Shown here: positions 1 through 8,205 of the stretch, one piece after another | Numbering within the stretch: position 1 is the stretch's first letter | How the letters are laid out: each line of letters starts with the position of its first letter | NCBI RefSeq assembly: GCF_900119165.1 | Contig: NZ_FPJG01000006.1 | Coordinates: 5,828,001 to 5,892,000 of the forward strand | Direction of reading: 5' to 3' | DNA length: 64,000 nt | Origin: Amycolatopsis australiensis | GTDB lineage: Bacteria; Actinomycetota; Actinomycetes; Mycobacteriales; Pseudonocardiaceae | Notes under the pieces: model-generated | Database searches by the model: none | What the model was told of the DNA's origin: nothing | Seen by the model: only the letters and a program-made list of their open reading frames with translations | Program-made: the position numbers and the translations under genes

Positions 1-137
1 CTCGACGGCGAGACGACCAGGTCGTTCTCGAACAGCTCGACGCCGTCGAACCCGGCCGCGGCGGCCGCGGCGAGCTTGTCTTCGAGAGTGCCGGAAAGGC
101 AGACGGTGGCGATCGCGGTACGCGGTTCAGGCGGCAC
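1..137 (-). CDS. 3-dehydroshikimate dehydratase, N-terminal fragment
   Basis: Only the first 45 codons lie in the window; the gene runs off the left edge. The peptide begins with a proline-rich stretch and then a TIM-barrel-type start (ATVCLSGTLEDKL, then AAGFDGVELFENDLV). This is how the sugar-phosphate-isomerase-like 3-dehydroshikimate dehydratases of the QuiC/QsuB type begin. These enzymes turn 3-dehydroshikimate into protocatechuate in quinate/shikimate breakdown. The GTG start at 137 overlaps the last codons of the upstream dehydrogenase gene (stop 127-129), which implies translational coupling in one operon. A related xylose-isomerase-like barrel protein remains possible because the catalytic part is missing. 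Confidence 0.6.
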   Translation of the reverse strand, partial: MPPEPRTAIATVCLSGTLEDKLAAAAAAGFDGVELFENDLVVSPS

Positions 138-975
138 GGGCGGCCTCCCCGCCGAGGGTGCCGAAGTGCCGCAGCATCCGCGCCGGATCCGGGTCGGCGC
201 CGGTGAACAGCCGGAACGACTCGGCGGCCTGCAGCACGACCATGCCGCCGCCGTCCAGCACCCGGCAGCCACGGGCGCGGGCGGCGGCCAGCAGCGCGGT
301 CTCCAGCGGCCGGTAGACGATGTCGGCCACCCACAGCCGCGGGTGCAGCAGCTCCGCGGGCACCGGTGAACCGGGGTGGGCGGCCATCCCGGTCGGGGTG
401 GCGTGGACCAGGCCGTCGGCGTGCGCGATGACGTCCAGGCCGCCGGTTTCCGCGCGGGCCGCGCCGAACCGCGTCCGCAGCGCTTCGACGAGCTTCGCGC
501 TTCGCGTGCGGTCGACGTCGTGGACGGTCAGCCTGCCGGTGCCGAGCGACAGCAGCGCATGCGCGACGGCCGCGCCCGCTCCCCCGGCGCCGAGCAGGAC
601 GACTTCCTCCATCCGGACGTCCGGCAGGCCGCGGGTGAGGCTGCGGGCGAAGCCGGTGGCGTCGGTGTTGTGCCCGATCGCCCGGCCATCCCGGAAGACG
701 ACGGTGTTGACCGCGCCGAGCGCGGCGGCTTCGGGCGCCAGCTCGTCGAGGTGCGGCAGCACGGCCTGCTTGGCCGGGTGGGTGACGTTGAGCCCGTCGA
801 AGCCGGCGAGCCGGGCGGCGGCCAGCACGTCCGCGACCGGGCGGCGCAGCACGTCGAGGTCCAGCAGGCGGTAGACGTAGCGCAGGCCGAGCTCGTCGGC
901 CTCCCGCTCGTGCAGGGCCGGGCTGGCCGACGGCCCGATGCCCGAGCCGACGAGTCCGATCAGGTAGCTGGTCAC
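127..975 (-). CDS. qsuD: quinate/shikimate dehydrogenase (AroE/QsuD family)
   Basis: This 282-residue protein has the shikimate dehydrogenase fold: an N-terminal substrate domain with the phosphate-free substrate loop (IGPSASPALHE), the NVTHPAKQAVLPHLDEL catalytic segment with its conserved lysine, then a nucleotide-binding domain with GAGGAGAAVAHAL. It resembles Corynebacterium QsuD, which prefers quinate and NAD, more than biosynthetic AroE. The neighbours support this: a dehydroshikimate dehydratase overlaps its 3' end, and a TetR regulator and an MHS transporter lie upstream. The start is GTG at 975 behind a GGAGGA site. The gene probably serves catabolism. A biosynthetic role cannot be excluded from sequence alone. 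Confidence 0.85.
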   Translation of the reverse strand: MTSYLIGLVGSGIGPSASPALHEREADELGLRYVYRLLDLDVLRRPVADVLAAARLAGFDGLNVTHPAKQAVLPHLDELAPEAAALGAVNTVVFRDGRAIGHNTDATGFARSLTRGLPDVRMEEVVLLGAGGAGAAVAHALLSLGTGRLTVHDVDRTRSAKLVEALRTRFGAARAETGGLDVIAHADGLVHATPTGMAAHPGSPVPAELLHPRLWVADIVYRPLETALLAAARARGCRVLDGGGMVVLQAAESFRLFTGADPDPARMLRHFGTLGGEAARAA

Positions 976-992
976 GCCGCGTCCTCCGGATT

Positions 993-1012
993 AATGTACG
1001 AACTAGTACGTT
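993..1012 (-). promoter_or_regulatory. TetR-type operator overlapping the qsuD promoter
   Basis: On the minus strand this reads AACGTACTAGTTCGTACATT. It contains an imperfect palindrome centred on ACTAGT, and its TACATT end is positioned as the -10 box for the dehydrogenase operon. A 16/20 match recurs at 1775-1794 before the transporter gene, so it is probably bound by the TetR protein encoded at 1089. Confidence 0.6.
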
Positions 1013-1088
1013 CACGTTAGCGCGGCTGCCGCCCCGGCGGAAGGGCTGGGCTAGAGTGAGGCGGTCGACCAGCAGCGGAGGGAGCCCG

Positions 1089-1730
1089 GTGGCCGCACCA
1101 TCGCCGGAGGCCGAGCGCCTGCGCGACAAGGAACGCACCCGCGCCGACATCCTCGCCGTGGCCACGCGGGAATTCGCGGACAAGGGCTACACCGGCGCCC
1201 GCGTCGACGAGATCGCCGCCCGCACGAGCACCACCAAGCGGATGATCTACTACTACTTCGGCGGCAAGGAACAGCTGTACATCGCCGTGCTGGAGCAGGC
1301 GTACTCCGCGATCCGCGCCCTGGAGCGGCAGCTCGACGTCGAGCACCTCGAGCCGGAGGACGCGCTGCGGCGGCTGGCCGCGCTGACGTTCGACCACCAC
1401 GAAGCGAACCCCGACTTCATCCGGCTCGTGAGCATCGAGAACATCCACCGCGCGGAGCACCTGCAGCAGTCGGCGATCCTGGCCGGGCTGGCCGACCCGG
1501 CACTGGGCGGGCTCGCCCGCATCCTGGAGCGCGGACACGCGGCCGGCCGGTTCCGCGCCGGCGTCGACCCGCTCGACATCCACATGGTGATCAGCTCGTT
1601 CTGCGTCTTCCGGCTGGCGAACCGCCACACGTTCCAGGCGATCTTCGGCCGCGACCTGCTGGACCCGGACCGGCGCGAGCACTACCGCACGATGCTCGGC
1701 GACCTGGTGATCGACTACCTGACGGCCTGA
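1089..1730 (+). CDS. TetR family regulator of quinate/shikimate genes
   Basis: This 213-residue protein has an N-terminal TetR helix-turn-helix (residues about 15-60: FADKGYTGARVDEIAARTSTTKRMIYYYF read in two parts) followed by an all-helical ligand domain. It starts at GTG 1089, four bases after a GGAGGGAG ribosome site; an upstream ATG in frame lacks one. It is divergent from the dehydrogenase operon and is followed by the transporter gene. The same operator-like element lies at 993-1012 and 1775-1794, so it likely controls both flanking catabolic units. The inducer is presumably quinate, shikimate or a product, which is inference. Confidence 0.85.
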   Translation: MAAPSPEAERLRDKERTRADILAVATREFADKGYTGARVDEIAARTSTTKRMIYYYFGGKEQLYIAVLEQAYSAIRALERQLDVEHLEPEDALRRLAALTFDHHEANPDFIRLVSIENIHRAEHLQQSAILAGLADPALGGLARILERGHAAGRFRAGVDPLDIHMVISSFCVFRLANRHTFQAIFGRDLLDPDRREHYRTMLGDLVIDYLTA

Positions 1731-1774
1731 AATCCGCCTCTTGACACCCGGGCTCCGGTCTCGCAGTCTCTATT

Positions 1775-1794
1775 AACTAACTAGACCGTACATT
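1775..1794 (+). promoter_or_regulatory. TetR-type operator before the MHS transporter
   Basis: AACTAACTAGACCGTACATT matches the minus-strand element at 993-1012 at 16 of 20 positions, including the complete CGTACATT end. As there, TACATT (1789-1794) is placed as a -10 box, about 50 nt before the transporter start at 1847. Two copies at the two catabolic promoters mark a small regulon. Confidence 0.6.
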
Positions 1795-1846
1795 GCTTCC
1801 CCGCCGACTCTGAGCAACGAAGCACGGACGTCAGGAGCTCATCCCC

Positions 1847-3166
1847 GTGACCGGATCGATGCCCCGCAAGGCGGCGCTGGCCGCCTGGATCGGCAGCGCG
1901 CTCGAGTACTACGACTTCTTCATCTACGGCACCGCCGCCGCGCTGGTGTTCAACAAGGTCTTCTTCCCCGCCTCCTCCCCCGCCACCGGCACCCTCCTGG
2001 CGCTGGCCACCTTCGGGGTCGGCTACCTCGCCCGGCCGGTCGGCGCGTTCGTCCTCGGGCACGTCGGCGACCGCTTCGGCCGCAAGCGGGTCCTCGTCTT
2101 CACCCTCCTGCTGATGGGCGTCGCGACCTTCTGCGTCGGCTGCCTGCCGACGTACGCCGGCGTCGGCGTCCTCGCGCCCGTCCTGCTCGTCGTCCTGCGG
2201 CTGCTGCAAGGGCTTTCCGCCGCCGGCGAGCAGGCCGGCGCCAACTCCATGTCGCTCGAACACGCCCCGGAACGGCGGCGCGCGTACTTCACCAGCTTCA
2301 CCCTCAGCGGCACGCAGGCCGGGCAGATCCTGGCCACCGCGATCTTCCTCCCGGTCGCCGCCCTGCCGGCCGGCGAGCTGCTGACCTGGGGCTGGCGGGT
2401 GCCGTTCTGGTGCAGCGCGCTGGTCGTGGTGGTCGGGTTCGTCATCCGCCGCCGGCTCGACGAAACACCCGTGTTCGAACGCACCGAGGTCGCCAAGCTG
2501 CCGGTCGCCGTCCTCTTCCGCGACCACTGGGCGGACGTCCTGCGTGTCGTCGTCGCGGCGACGATCGCCTCCGTCAGCACCATCTTCACCGTCTACGCGC
2601 TCAGCTACGCGGTCAACACGATCGGCCTCGCGCGCACCCCGATGCTGTGGGTCGGCGTGCTCGCGAACATCGTCGCGCTGGCGGCGATCCCGCTGCTGGC
2701 GGGCCTGGCCGACCGGGTCGGGCGCAAGCCGGTGTTCATCGCCGGCTGCCTCGCCTGCGGCGTGCTGATCTTCCCGTACCTGTGGTCGATCTCGATCGGC
2801 TCGTACGCGCTGCTGTTCGTGCTCGGGATCGTGCTGTTCGGCGTGGCGTACTCCGGCGTCAACGGCGTCTGGCCGGCGCTGTACGGCGAGATGTTCAGTG
2901 CCCGCGTCCGGCTTTCGGGCATGGCCATCGGGACGCAGATCGGGTTCGCGGTGGCCGGTTTCGCGCCGAGCGTGGTGGCCGCGATCGGCTCGGCCAAGCA
3001 GGACTGGCTCGGCGTCGCGATCTTCACCGCGACGGTGTGCGTGGTGGCCGCGGCCGCGGCGGCGACGGCTCGCGAGACCTACCGGGTGCCGACCGCGCGC
3101 CTCGGGAGCAAGGCACCCGAGGCGTCGTCACCGTCCACTGTGGTCGCGTCCGCTGTGGACGGTTAG
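1847..3166 (+). CDS. MHS-family MFS transporter, probable shikimate/quinate permease
   Basis: This is a 439-residue inner-membrane protein with about twelve hydrophobic segments. It carries metabolite:H+ symporter signatures: an aromatic start (SALEYYDFFIYG), the loop 2-3 motif GHVGDRFGRKRVL, and RLLQGLSAAGEQAGA in the fourth to fifth segments. Family members carry shikimate (ShiA), alpha-ketoglutarate, citrate and proline/betaine. Its place beside shikimate/quinate catabolic genes and its shared operator make an aromatic hydroxy acid the likely substrate. It starts at GTG 1847 after AGGAG (1833-1837). The last 30 residues are polar and variable. Confidence 0.85.
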   Translation: MTGSMPRKAALAAWIGSALEYYDFFIYGTAAALVFNKVFFPASSPATGTLLALATFGVGYLARPVGAFVLGHVGDRFGRKRVLVFTLLLMGVATFCVGCLPTYAGVGVLAPVLLVVLRLLQGLSAAGEQAGANSMSLEHAPERRRAYFTSFTLSGTQAGQILATAIFLPVAALPAGELLTWGWRVPFWCSALVVVVGFVIRRRLDETPVFERTEVAKLPVAVLFRDHWADVLRVVVAATIASVSTIFTVYALSYAVNTIGLARTPMLWVGVLANIVALAAIPLLAGLADRVGRKPVFIAGCLACGVLIFPYLWSISIGSYALLFVLGIVLFGVAYSGVNGVWPALYGEMFSARVRLSGMAIGTQIGFAVAGFAPSVVAAIGSAKQDWLGVAIFTATVCVVAAAAAATARETYRVPTARLGSKAPEASSPSTVVASAVDG

Positions 3167-3223
3167 CGCCGCGGTCCCGGCGCGGGTGCCGAGCCGGAAG
3201 CCGGTGCCGGCCTCCTGCCCGGT

Positions 3224-5326
3224 TCACGGTTTCGGCGCGGCCGCCGGGGCCTTCACCCGCTCCAGCAGCAGCTGGGCGACGTCGCGGACGTCGACGTTCT
3301 CCGCCTGCTGCTCACTCTGGCGCTGGACCAGGCCGTCGGTGAGCATCACGCGGCAGAACGGGCAGCCGGTCACGATCGTCTCCGCGTCGGTCGCGATCGC
3401 CTCGTCCACGCGCTCCAGGTTGATGCGCTTGCCGATCTGCTCCTCCATCCACATCCGCGCGCCGCCGGCGCCGCAGCAGAGCGCGCGGTCGGCGTGGCGG
3501 GGCATCTCGGTCAGCTGCGCCCCGGTCGCGCCGACCAGCTCGCGCGGCGGTGTGTAGACCTTGTTGTGGCGGCCCAGGTAGCAGGGGTCGTGGTAGGTGA
3601 CGCGCGGGCCGCCCTCCTCGACGGGCTTGACCGGCGTCAGCTGCCCGCCCCGGACCAGGCGGTTGAGCAGCTGCGTGTGGTGCACGACCTCGTAGTGCCC
3701 GTCCAGCTGCGGGTACTCGCGGCCGAGGGTGTTGAGGCAGTGCGGGCACGTCGTGACGATCTTGCGCAGCCGCGGCTCGCGGCCTTCGAACACGGCGTTG
3801 AGCGTCTCGGCGGTCTGCTGCGCCATCATCTGGAAGAGGAACTCGTTGCCCGCGCGGCGCGCCGGGTCGCCGGTGCAGGACTCCTCGGTGCCGAGCACGA
3901 CGTACTTCACTCCGGCGATGTGCAGCAGCTCGGCCGTGGCACGCACGGTCTTGCGGGCGTTGTCGTCGAACGCGCCGGCGCAGCCGACCCAGTAGACGTA
4001 TTCGACGTCTTCGGCCAGCTCGCCGTCGAACACCGGGACGTCGAAGCCGATGTCCTTCGTCCAGGCCAGCCGCTCGGAGTTGTTCTGGCCCCACGGGTTG
4101 CCCTTGGTCTCCAGGTTCTTGAACAGCCCGCCCAGCTCGGTCGGGAACGCCGACTCGATCATCACCTGGTAGCGGCGCATGTCGACGATGTGGTCGACGT
4201 GCTCGATGTCCACCGGGCACTGCTCGACGCACGCCCCGCAGGTGGTGCAGGACCACAGGACGTCGGGATCGATGACACCGCCGTCGGCCTCCGGGCCGAC
4301 GAGCGGGCGGCCGTCGTCGTGCTCCTCGCCGGCGATGATGTAGGGCGCCTCCTCGAACATGTTGTCGCGGAGGTTCATGATGACGAGCTTCGGCGAGAGC
4401 GGCTTGCCGGTGTTCCACGCCGGGCACTGCGACTGGCAGCGGCCGCATTCGGTGCACGTGGCGAAGTCCAGCATGCCCTTCCACGTGAAGTCGTGGATCT
4501 TGCCGCGGCCGAACGTGTCGTCCTCGCCCGGGTCCTCGAAGTCGATCGGCTTGCCGCCGGACTCCATCGGCAGCAGCGGGCCGAGCGCGTCCGGCAGCCG
4601 CTTCGCCGTGACGTTGACCGGCGCCAGGAAGATGTGCAGGTGCTTGGAGTACAGCACGATCGACAGGAACACCAGCATGACGCCGATGTGCAGCAGCAGG
4701 CCGACGGTCTCGAGCACCTCGGTGGCGGAGTGCCCCAGCGGCTCGAGGAGGTTCCCGACGCCGAGCGAGACGTACGCGCCCGAGTGGTACGGGAAGTTGC
4801 CCGACGCCGCCGACGAGCCGCGGAAGAGGAACATCGTCCAGACGACGTTGAAGATCATCGCCAGGATCAGCCACGCGCCGCCGGTGTGCGAGCCGTAGAA
4901 CCGCGACGCGCGCTGCTTGCGCTCGGGCGCCTGCCGGATCCGGATCACCGTGAACACGCCCAGCGAGACGGCCACGGCCACGGCGATGAAGTCCTGCAGG
5001 AAGCCGAGCACCGCCCAGTGGCCGATCCACGGGATGGCGAACTTCTCGTCGAACAGGGCGCCGTACGCCTCGAGGTACACCGAGGCGAGGATGACGAAGC
5101 CCCAGAACGTGAAGAAGTGCGCGAGGCCGGGCACCGACCACTTGAGCAGCTTGCGCTGGCCGAACACTTCGCGCAGGTGCGCGGACACGCGGCGGCCGAG
5201 CTCGCCCGACCGCTTGGTGTCCGGCTGGCCCGCCTTGATCAGCCGGTACAGGAAGGCCACGCGCCGTCCGGCGACGGCGAGGCCGACGACGGTCATGAGC
5301 AGGCCGAGGATGAGACGAACGAGCAC
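3224..5326 (-). CDS. etfD: membrane Fe-S oxidoreductase, EtfD-like
   Basis: This 700-residue protein has an N-terminal membrane part with about five helices (residues 1-240, resembling nitrate reductase gamma). A dicluster 4Fe-4S ferredoxin domain follows, with CTECGRCQSQCP near residue 291 and CTTCGACVEQCP near residue 360. Two cysteine-rich CCG domains come last (TTCPHCLNTLG, ALCCGAGGARMW, TGCPFC). The layout matches mycobacterial Rv0338c/EtfD, which passes electrons from electron-transfer flavoprotein, reduced in fatty-acid beta-oxidation, to the quinone pool. It starts at GTG 5326 behind GGAGGA. It stands alone, and no etfAB genes are nearby. Related heterodisulfide-reductase-like proteins are the alternative. 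Confidence 0.8.
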   Translation of the reverse strand: MLVRLILGLLMTVVGLAVAGRRVAFLYRLIKAGQPDTKRSGELGRRVSAHLREVFGQRKLLKWSVPGLAHFFTFWGFVILASVYLEAYGALFDEKFAIPWIGHWAVLGFLQDFIAVAVAVSLGVFTVIRIRQAPERKQRASRFYGSHTGGAWLILAMIFNVVWTMFLFRGSSAASGNFPYHSGAYVSLGVGNLLEPLGHSATEVLETVGLLLHIGVMLVFLSIVLYSKHLHIFLAPVNVTAKRLPDALGPLLPMESGGKPIDFEDPGEDDTFGRGKIHDFTWKGMLDFATCTECGRCQSQCPAWNTGKPLSPKLVIMNLRDNMFEEAPYIIAGEEHDDGRPLVGPEADGGVIDPDVLWSCTTCGACVEQCPVDIEHVDHIVDMRRYQVMIESAFPTELGGLFKNLETKGNPWGQNNSERLAWTKDIGFDVPVFDGELAEDVEYVYWVGCAGAFDDNARKTVRATAELLHIAGVKYVVLGTEESCTGDPARRAGNEFLFQMMAQQTAETLNAVFEGREPRLRKIVTTCPHCLNTLGREYPQLDGHYEVVHHTQLLNRLVRGGQLTPVKPVEEGGPRVTYHDPCYLGRHNKVYTPPRELVGATGAQLTEMPRHADRALCCGAGGARMWMEEQIGKRINLERVDEAIATDAETIVTGCPFCRVMLTDGLVQRQSEQQAENVDVRDVAQLLLERVKAPAAAPKP

Positions 5327-5357
5327 GAGTCCTCCGCGTCGTGATGGAAGGACCGGC

Positions 5358-5810
5358 TCAGTGCGAGCCGGTGTAGTACCGGCACGCCTTGCACGCGTAC
5401 CGCATCTTCGCGACCCGCCAGTGTTTCCGGTACAGATCGGGGTCGGGCGAGCGCCGGACGCCGAGGCGCTGGTAGCGCCCGGGCCGCCGGCCGGTTTCGT
5501 ACTGCTCGGTCGCGCGGCCGAGGTGGGCGCGCCGCAGCACGCACCCCCGCGTCCGGCAGCGGCCGAGCGCGCTGCGGCAGAACCGGTGCAGCAGCACCAG
5601 GTCGGGGGCGGCGGTCCCGTCCCCGGCGATCACTTCCTCGACCACGCCGTAGCCGGGGTGGCCGGCCGGCCCGGCCAGCCGCACGGGCAGCCCGCAGTAC
5701 TGGCAGGTGAGCGTGCAGGACAGGCAGCCCGCGATGTGCCGCAGCCGCAGTGCGCGCCGGTCTTCCTGGCGCCGGTCGCCGGAACGGGGTCCTCGGACGG
5801 GCGACGCCAT
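5358..5810 (-). CDS. hypothetical cysteine-rich basic protein
   Basis: I do not recognise this 150-residue protein. It is rich in Arg and Cys. It has a CLSCTLTCQYCG cluster near residue 34, further single cysteines in the middle (RFCRSALGRCRTRGC), and ends with CKACRYYTGSH. The paired Cys-x2-Cys patterns suggest zinc or Fe-S binding. Codon third positions are strongly G/C, as in real genes. The start is ATG 5810 behind a very good GGAGGAGG site; a longer reading frame upstream has no such site. It lies 31 nt upstream of the EtfD-like gene on the same strand, so the two may be co-transcribed. Confidence 0.6.
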   Translation of the reverse strand: MASPVRGPRSGDRRQEDRRALRLRHIAGCLSCTLTCQYCGLPVRLAGPAGHPGYGVVEEVIAGDGTAAPDLVLLHRFCRSALGRCRTRGCVLRRAHLGRATEQYETGRRPGRYQRLGVRRSPDPDLYRKHWRVAKMRYACKACRYYTGSH

Positions 5811-5886
5811 GGGGCCTCCTCCGGCGACTGTGATCGGCACCACTGTCTACTGGAGGGTAATGAGGAGGTCACGGGGTGCGACAGGA

Positions 5887-5917
5887 CCGAACGGCGCAGT
5901 TCCGTTGCGCTGTTCGG
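5887..5917. terminator. hairpin between the GGDEF gene and the Cys-rich gene
   Basis: CCGAAC-G-GCGCA pairs with TGCGC-T-GTTCGG across a 7-nt loop. It sits about 100 nt past the end of the minus-strand GGDEF gene, so it probably ends that transcript. No clear U tract follows. Confidence 0.4.
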
Positions 5918-6012
5918 CGTAAAAATCGCGGCAAGGATCACCTTACTGTCCGCAGAACGGGCAGCCGGGCGCCCGAAAGCGGACATCCGGTGCAGCAGCA
6001 GAACCGGCCGCC

Positions 6013-8115
6013 TCAGCAGGAAGGCAGGTCACCCGGCAGGTCGCTGAACAACGGCCCCGACAACCGGTCCGCACCCCGGTCGCGCCACCATTCCGCATCG
6101 TCGCGGCGCGCCACTCCGGTCACGCCGACCTCCGCACCCGCCAGGTGGACCGCGTCGATCAGCGCCGGCAGGGAGGCCGTCAGCAACGGGTGCTCGCGGC
6201 GGGCCACCAGCTCCGGCGCCAGGCGCACCGCGCGGGCCGGCAGCTCGGTCAGGCACGTCACGTCGGCCAGGCCGTGGATCTCCGCCGGCACGCCGATTTC
6301 CGCCAGCACCTTGAGGTTGTCCGCCGCGTCGCCGGCGGGTGCCAGCAGTGCCGCCGCCGGGAAGCCCGGCCGCACGCGGTCCGGTTCCCAGCCCGTGGCC
6401 CGCAGCACCTCGCGGATCTCGCCGACCAGCTCGGGGTCGGCGGCCTGCTGCGGGGTGAGCTCGACGGTCAGCGGCACGGCGGCGCCCGCCGCGGCCAGCC
6501 GCTCGGCCGCCGTGCGCAGGAGCCAGGTGCCCAGCGGCAGCGCCAGCCCCGTCTCCGCCGCCAGCCGCACGCAGGTTTCGTGCGTGAGCACACCTTCGGA
6601 CGGGTGCCGCCAGCGCAGCCGGGCCTCGGCACCGCGCAGGGAACCGTCGGCCGCGGACACCAGCGGCCGGAAGCCGGCCTCGATTTCGCCGTTCTCCCAC
6701 GCTCCCGCCATCGCCGCCGCGAGGGCGAAGTCGTGGCGGTCGCGGCGGTCCAGCTCCCGGTCGAACAGGCCCCACTGGTTGCCGGCCCGCTGGACGCGCC
6801 GCAGCGTCAGGTCCGACGCGCGCAGCAGCTCCGCCGGCGTGATGTCGCGCGGCGGCCGGTGGACGACGCCGATGCTCGCCGACACCGCCACTCCGCGCTG
6901 CCCGTCGACGTACTCGGGTTCCGCGAGCTCGTGGGTGATGCGGCGGACGAGCGTCACCACGTCCGGCGTGTCCGCGGTGTTCTGCACGACCACGCCGAAC
7001 TCGTCGCCGCCGAGACGCGCCACGAGCGCGTTCTCCCCGTCGAAGACCGCCTTCAGCTTCGCCGCGACCGCGCGCAGCACGCGGTCGCCCAGGTCCTGGC
7101 CGAGCCCGCCGGTGATCTGCGAGAACCCGTCCACGTCGAGGTGGAACAGCGTGCTGCCGCGGGCCGGGTCGGCGTCGCGCAGCAGGTTCTCCAGGCGGGT
7201 GCTGAAGAACTGCCGGTTCGGCAGGCCGGTCAGCACGTCGTGCAGGGCCTGGTGGGACAGCCGCCGCTGCAGCAGCGACACCTCGGTGTCGTCGTCGACG
7301 ATCGTGATCAGCTGCCGGGGCGTGCCGACGGCGTCGCGGATCACCGACGCGGCGAACGTCGCCCACATCGGCTCGCCGTCCTTGCCGACCAGGCGGCGGC
7401 CGACGCGCAGCCGGTGCAGCTTGCCGGCCACCAGGTCGCGGTAGGCGTCCCGCAGCTGGTCCGCCTCGTCCGGGTGAACCAGGTCGAACAGCGTCAGCGT
7501 GGCGATCTCGGCGGGCGTGCGGTTGAGCGTCTTGGCGAGCGCCGCGTTGGCCCGCAGCACCCGGCCGTCCAGCTCGGTGAGCGCGACGCCGCTGGCCGAG
7601 CCGGCGAACACCTCCTCGAACTGGGCCCGGGTGATGATCTGCTTCTGCCGCGTCTCCTGCTCGACTTTCAGCAGCGCGCGGCTCAGGCCCTCCTGCCGCT
7701 TCTGGATGTCTTCGCGCAGCGCCTCGCCGTAGCCGGAGCTGAACGCCCCGAGCACCAGCACGACCCGCTCGGCGAGCCCGTCGACGCGGCGCAGCTCCGG
7801 TTCGCGCAGCAGCGCCTTGCCGAGGATTTCCAGGCTGCGGCGCAGGCTGTCCGTGCCGACGCAGCGCAGCTCGACGAGCCGTCCGCCCGCGGCGGCGGCC
7901 TCGTCCAGGTCCGGCGGGTCGCTCGCGACCGCCTCGAACAGCGCACCGGCGAGCACCGCCAGCTCGCGTTCGATCTCTTCGGGCGTGTGCGGCAGATAAG
8001 CCGTGGTGCTGATCAGGTAACCCCATTTGCGCGCGAGCGTGCCGAGCCGTCTCGCCGCACGTTCGGCGGACGGCTTTCTCGGCGGGACATCGCCGTGGGG
8101 ACGGGGAGCAGTCAC
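6013..8115 (-). CDS. PAS-GGDEF diguanylate cyclase with degenerate EAL domain
   Basis: This is a cytosolic 700-residue signalling protein. An N-terminal helical region (1-150) is followed by a PAS domain (about 155-290), a GGDEF domain with an intact RLGGDEF motif near residue 366, and a C-terminal EAL-like domain. The cyclase should make cyclic di-GMP. No RxxD inhibitory site precedes GGDEF. The EAL part looks dead: the signature reads EAR in GAEARLRWRHP, the metal-binding Asn after the second strand is replaced (VELTPQ), and no DDFGTG loop is present. I chose GTG 8115 after AGGACAGG; a GTG at 8145 is possible. No operon partner is seen. Confidence 0.8.
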   Translation of the reverse strand: MTAPRPHGDVPPRKPSAERAARRLGTLARKWGYLISTTAYLPHTPEEIERELAVLAGALFEAVASDPPDLDEAAAAGGRLVELRCVGTDSLRRSLEILGKALLREPELRRVDGLAERVVLVLGAFSSGYGEALREDIQKRQEGLSRALLKVEQETRQKQIITRAQFEEVFAGSASGVALTELDGRVLRANAALAKTLNRTPAEIATLTLFDLVHPDEADQLRDAYRDLVAGKLHRLRVGRRLVGKDGEPMWATFAASVIRDAVGTPRQLITIVDDDTEVSLLQRRLSHQALHDVLTGLPNRQFFSTRLENLLRDADPARGSTLFHLDVDGFSQITGGLGQDLGDRVLRAVAAKLKAVFDGENALVARLGGDEFGVVVQNTADTPDVVTLVRRITHELAEPEYVDGQRGVAVSASIGVVHRPPRDITPAELLRASDLTLRRVQRAGNQWGLFDRELDRRDRHDFALAAAMAGAWENGEIEAGFRPLVSAADGSLRGAEARLRWRHPSEGVLTHETCVRLAAETGLALPLGTWLLRTAAERLAAAGAAVPLTVELTPQQAADPELVGEIREVLRATGWEPDRVRPGFPAAALLAPAGDAADNLKVLAEIGVPAEIHGLADVTCLTELPARAVRLAPELVARREHPLLTASLPALIDAVHLAGAEVGVTGVARRDDAEWWRDRGADRLSGPLFSDLPGDLPSC

Positions 8116-8205
8116 GTCAGCCTGTCCTGGGTTCCACGCACACACTCCGGCTCGGGCAACCGATATATCTTGGCGCGAAATGGTGTCCGGCGCACGAAAC
8201 AGTAT

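Noticed and set aside
1741..1746. TTGACA as a -35 box for the MHS transporter
   Set aside because: No acceptable -10 lies 16-19 nt downstream. The TACATT within the operator is too far away, so I do not call it a promoter element.
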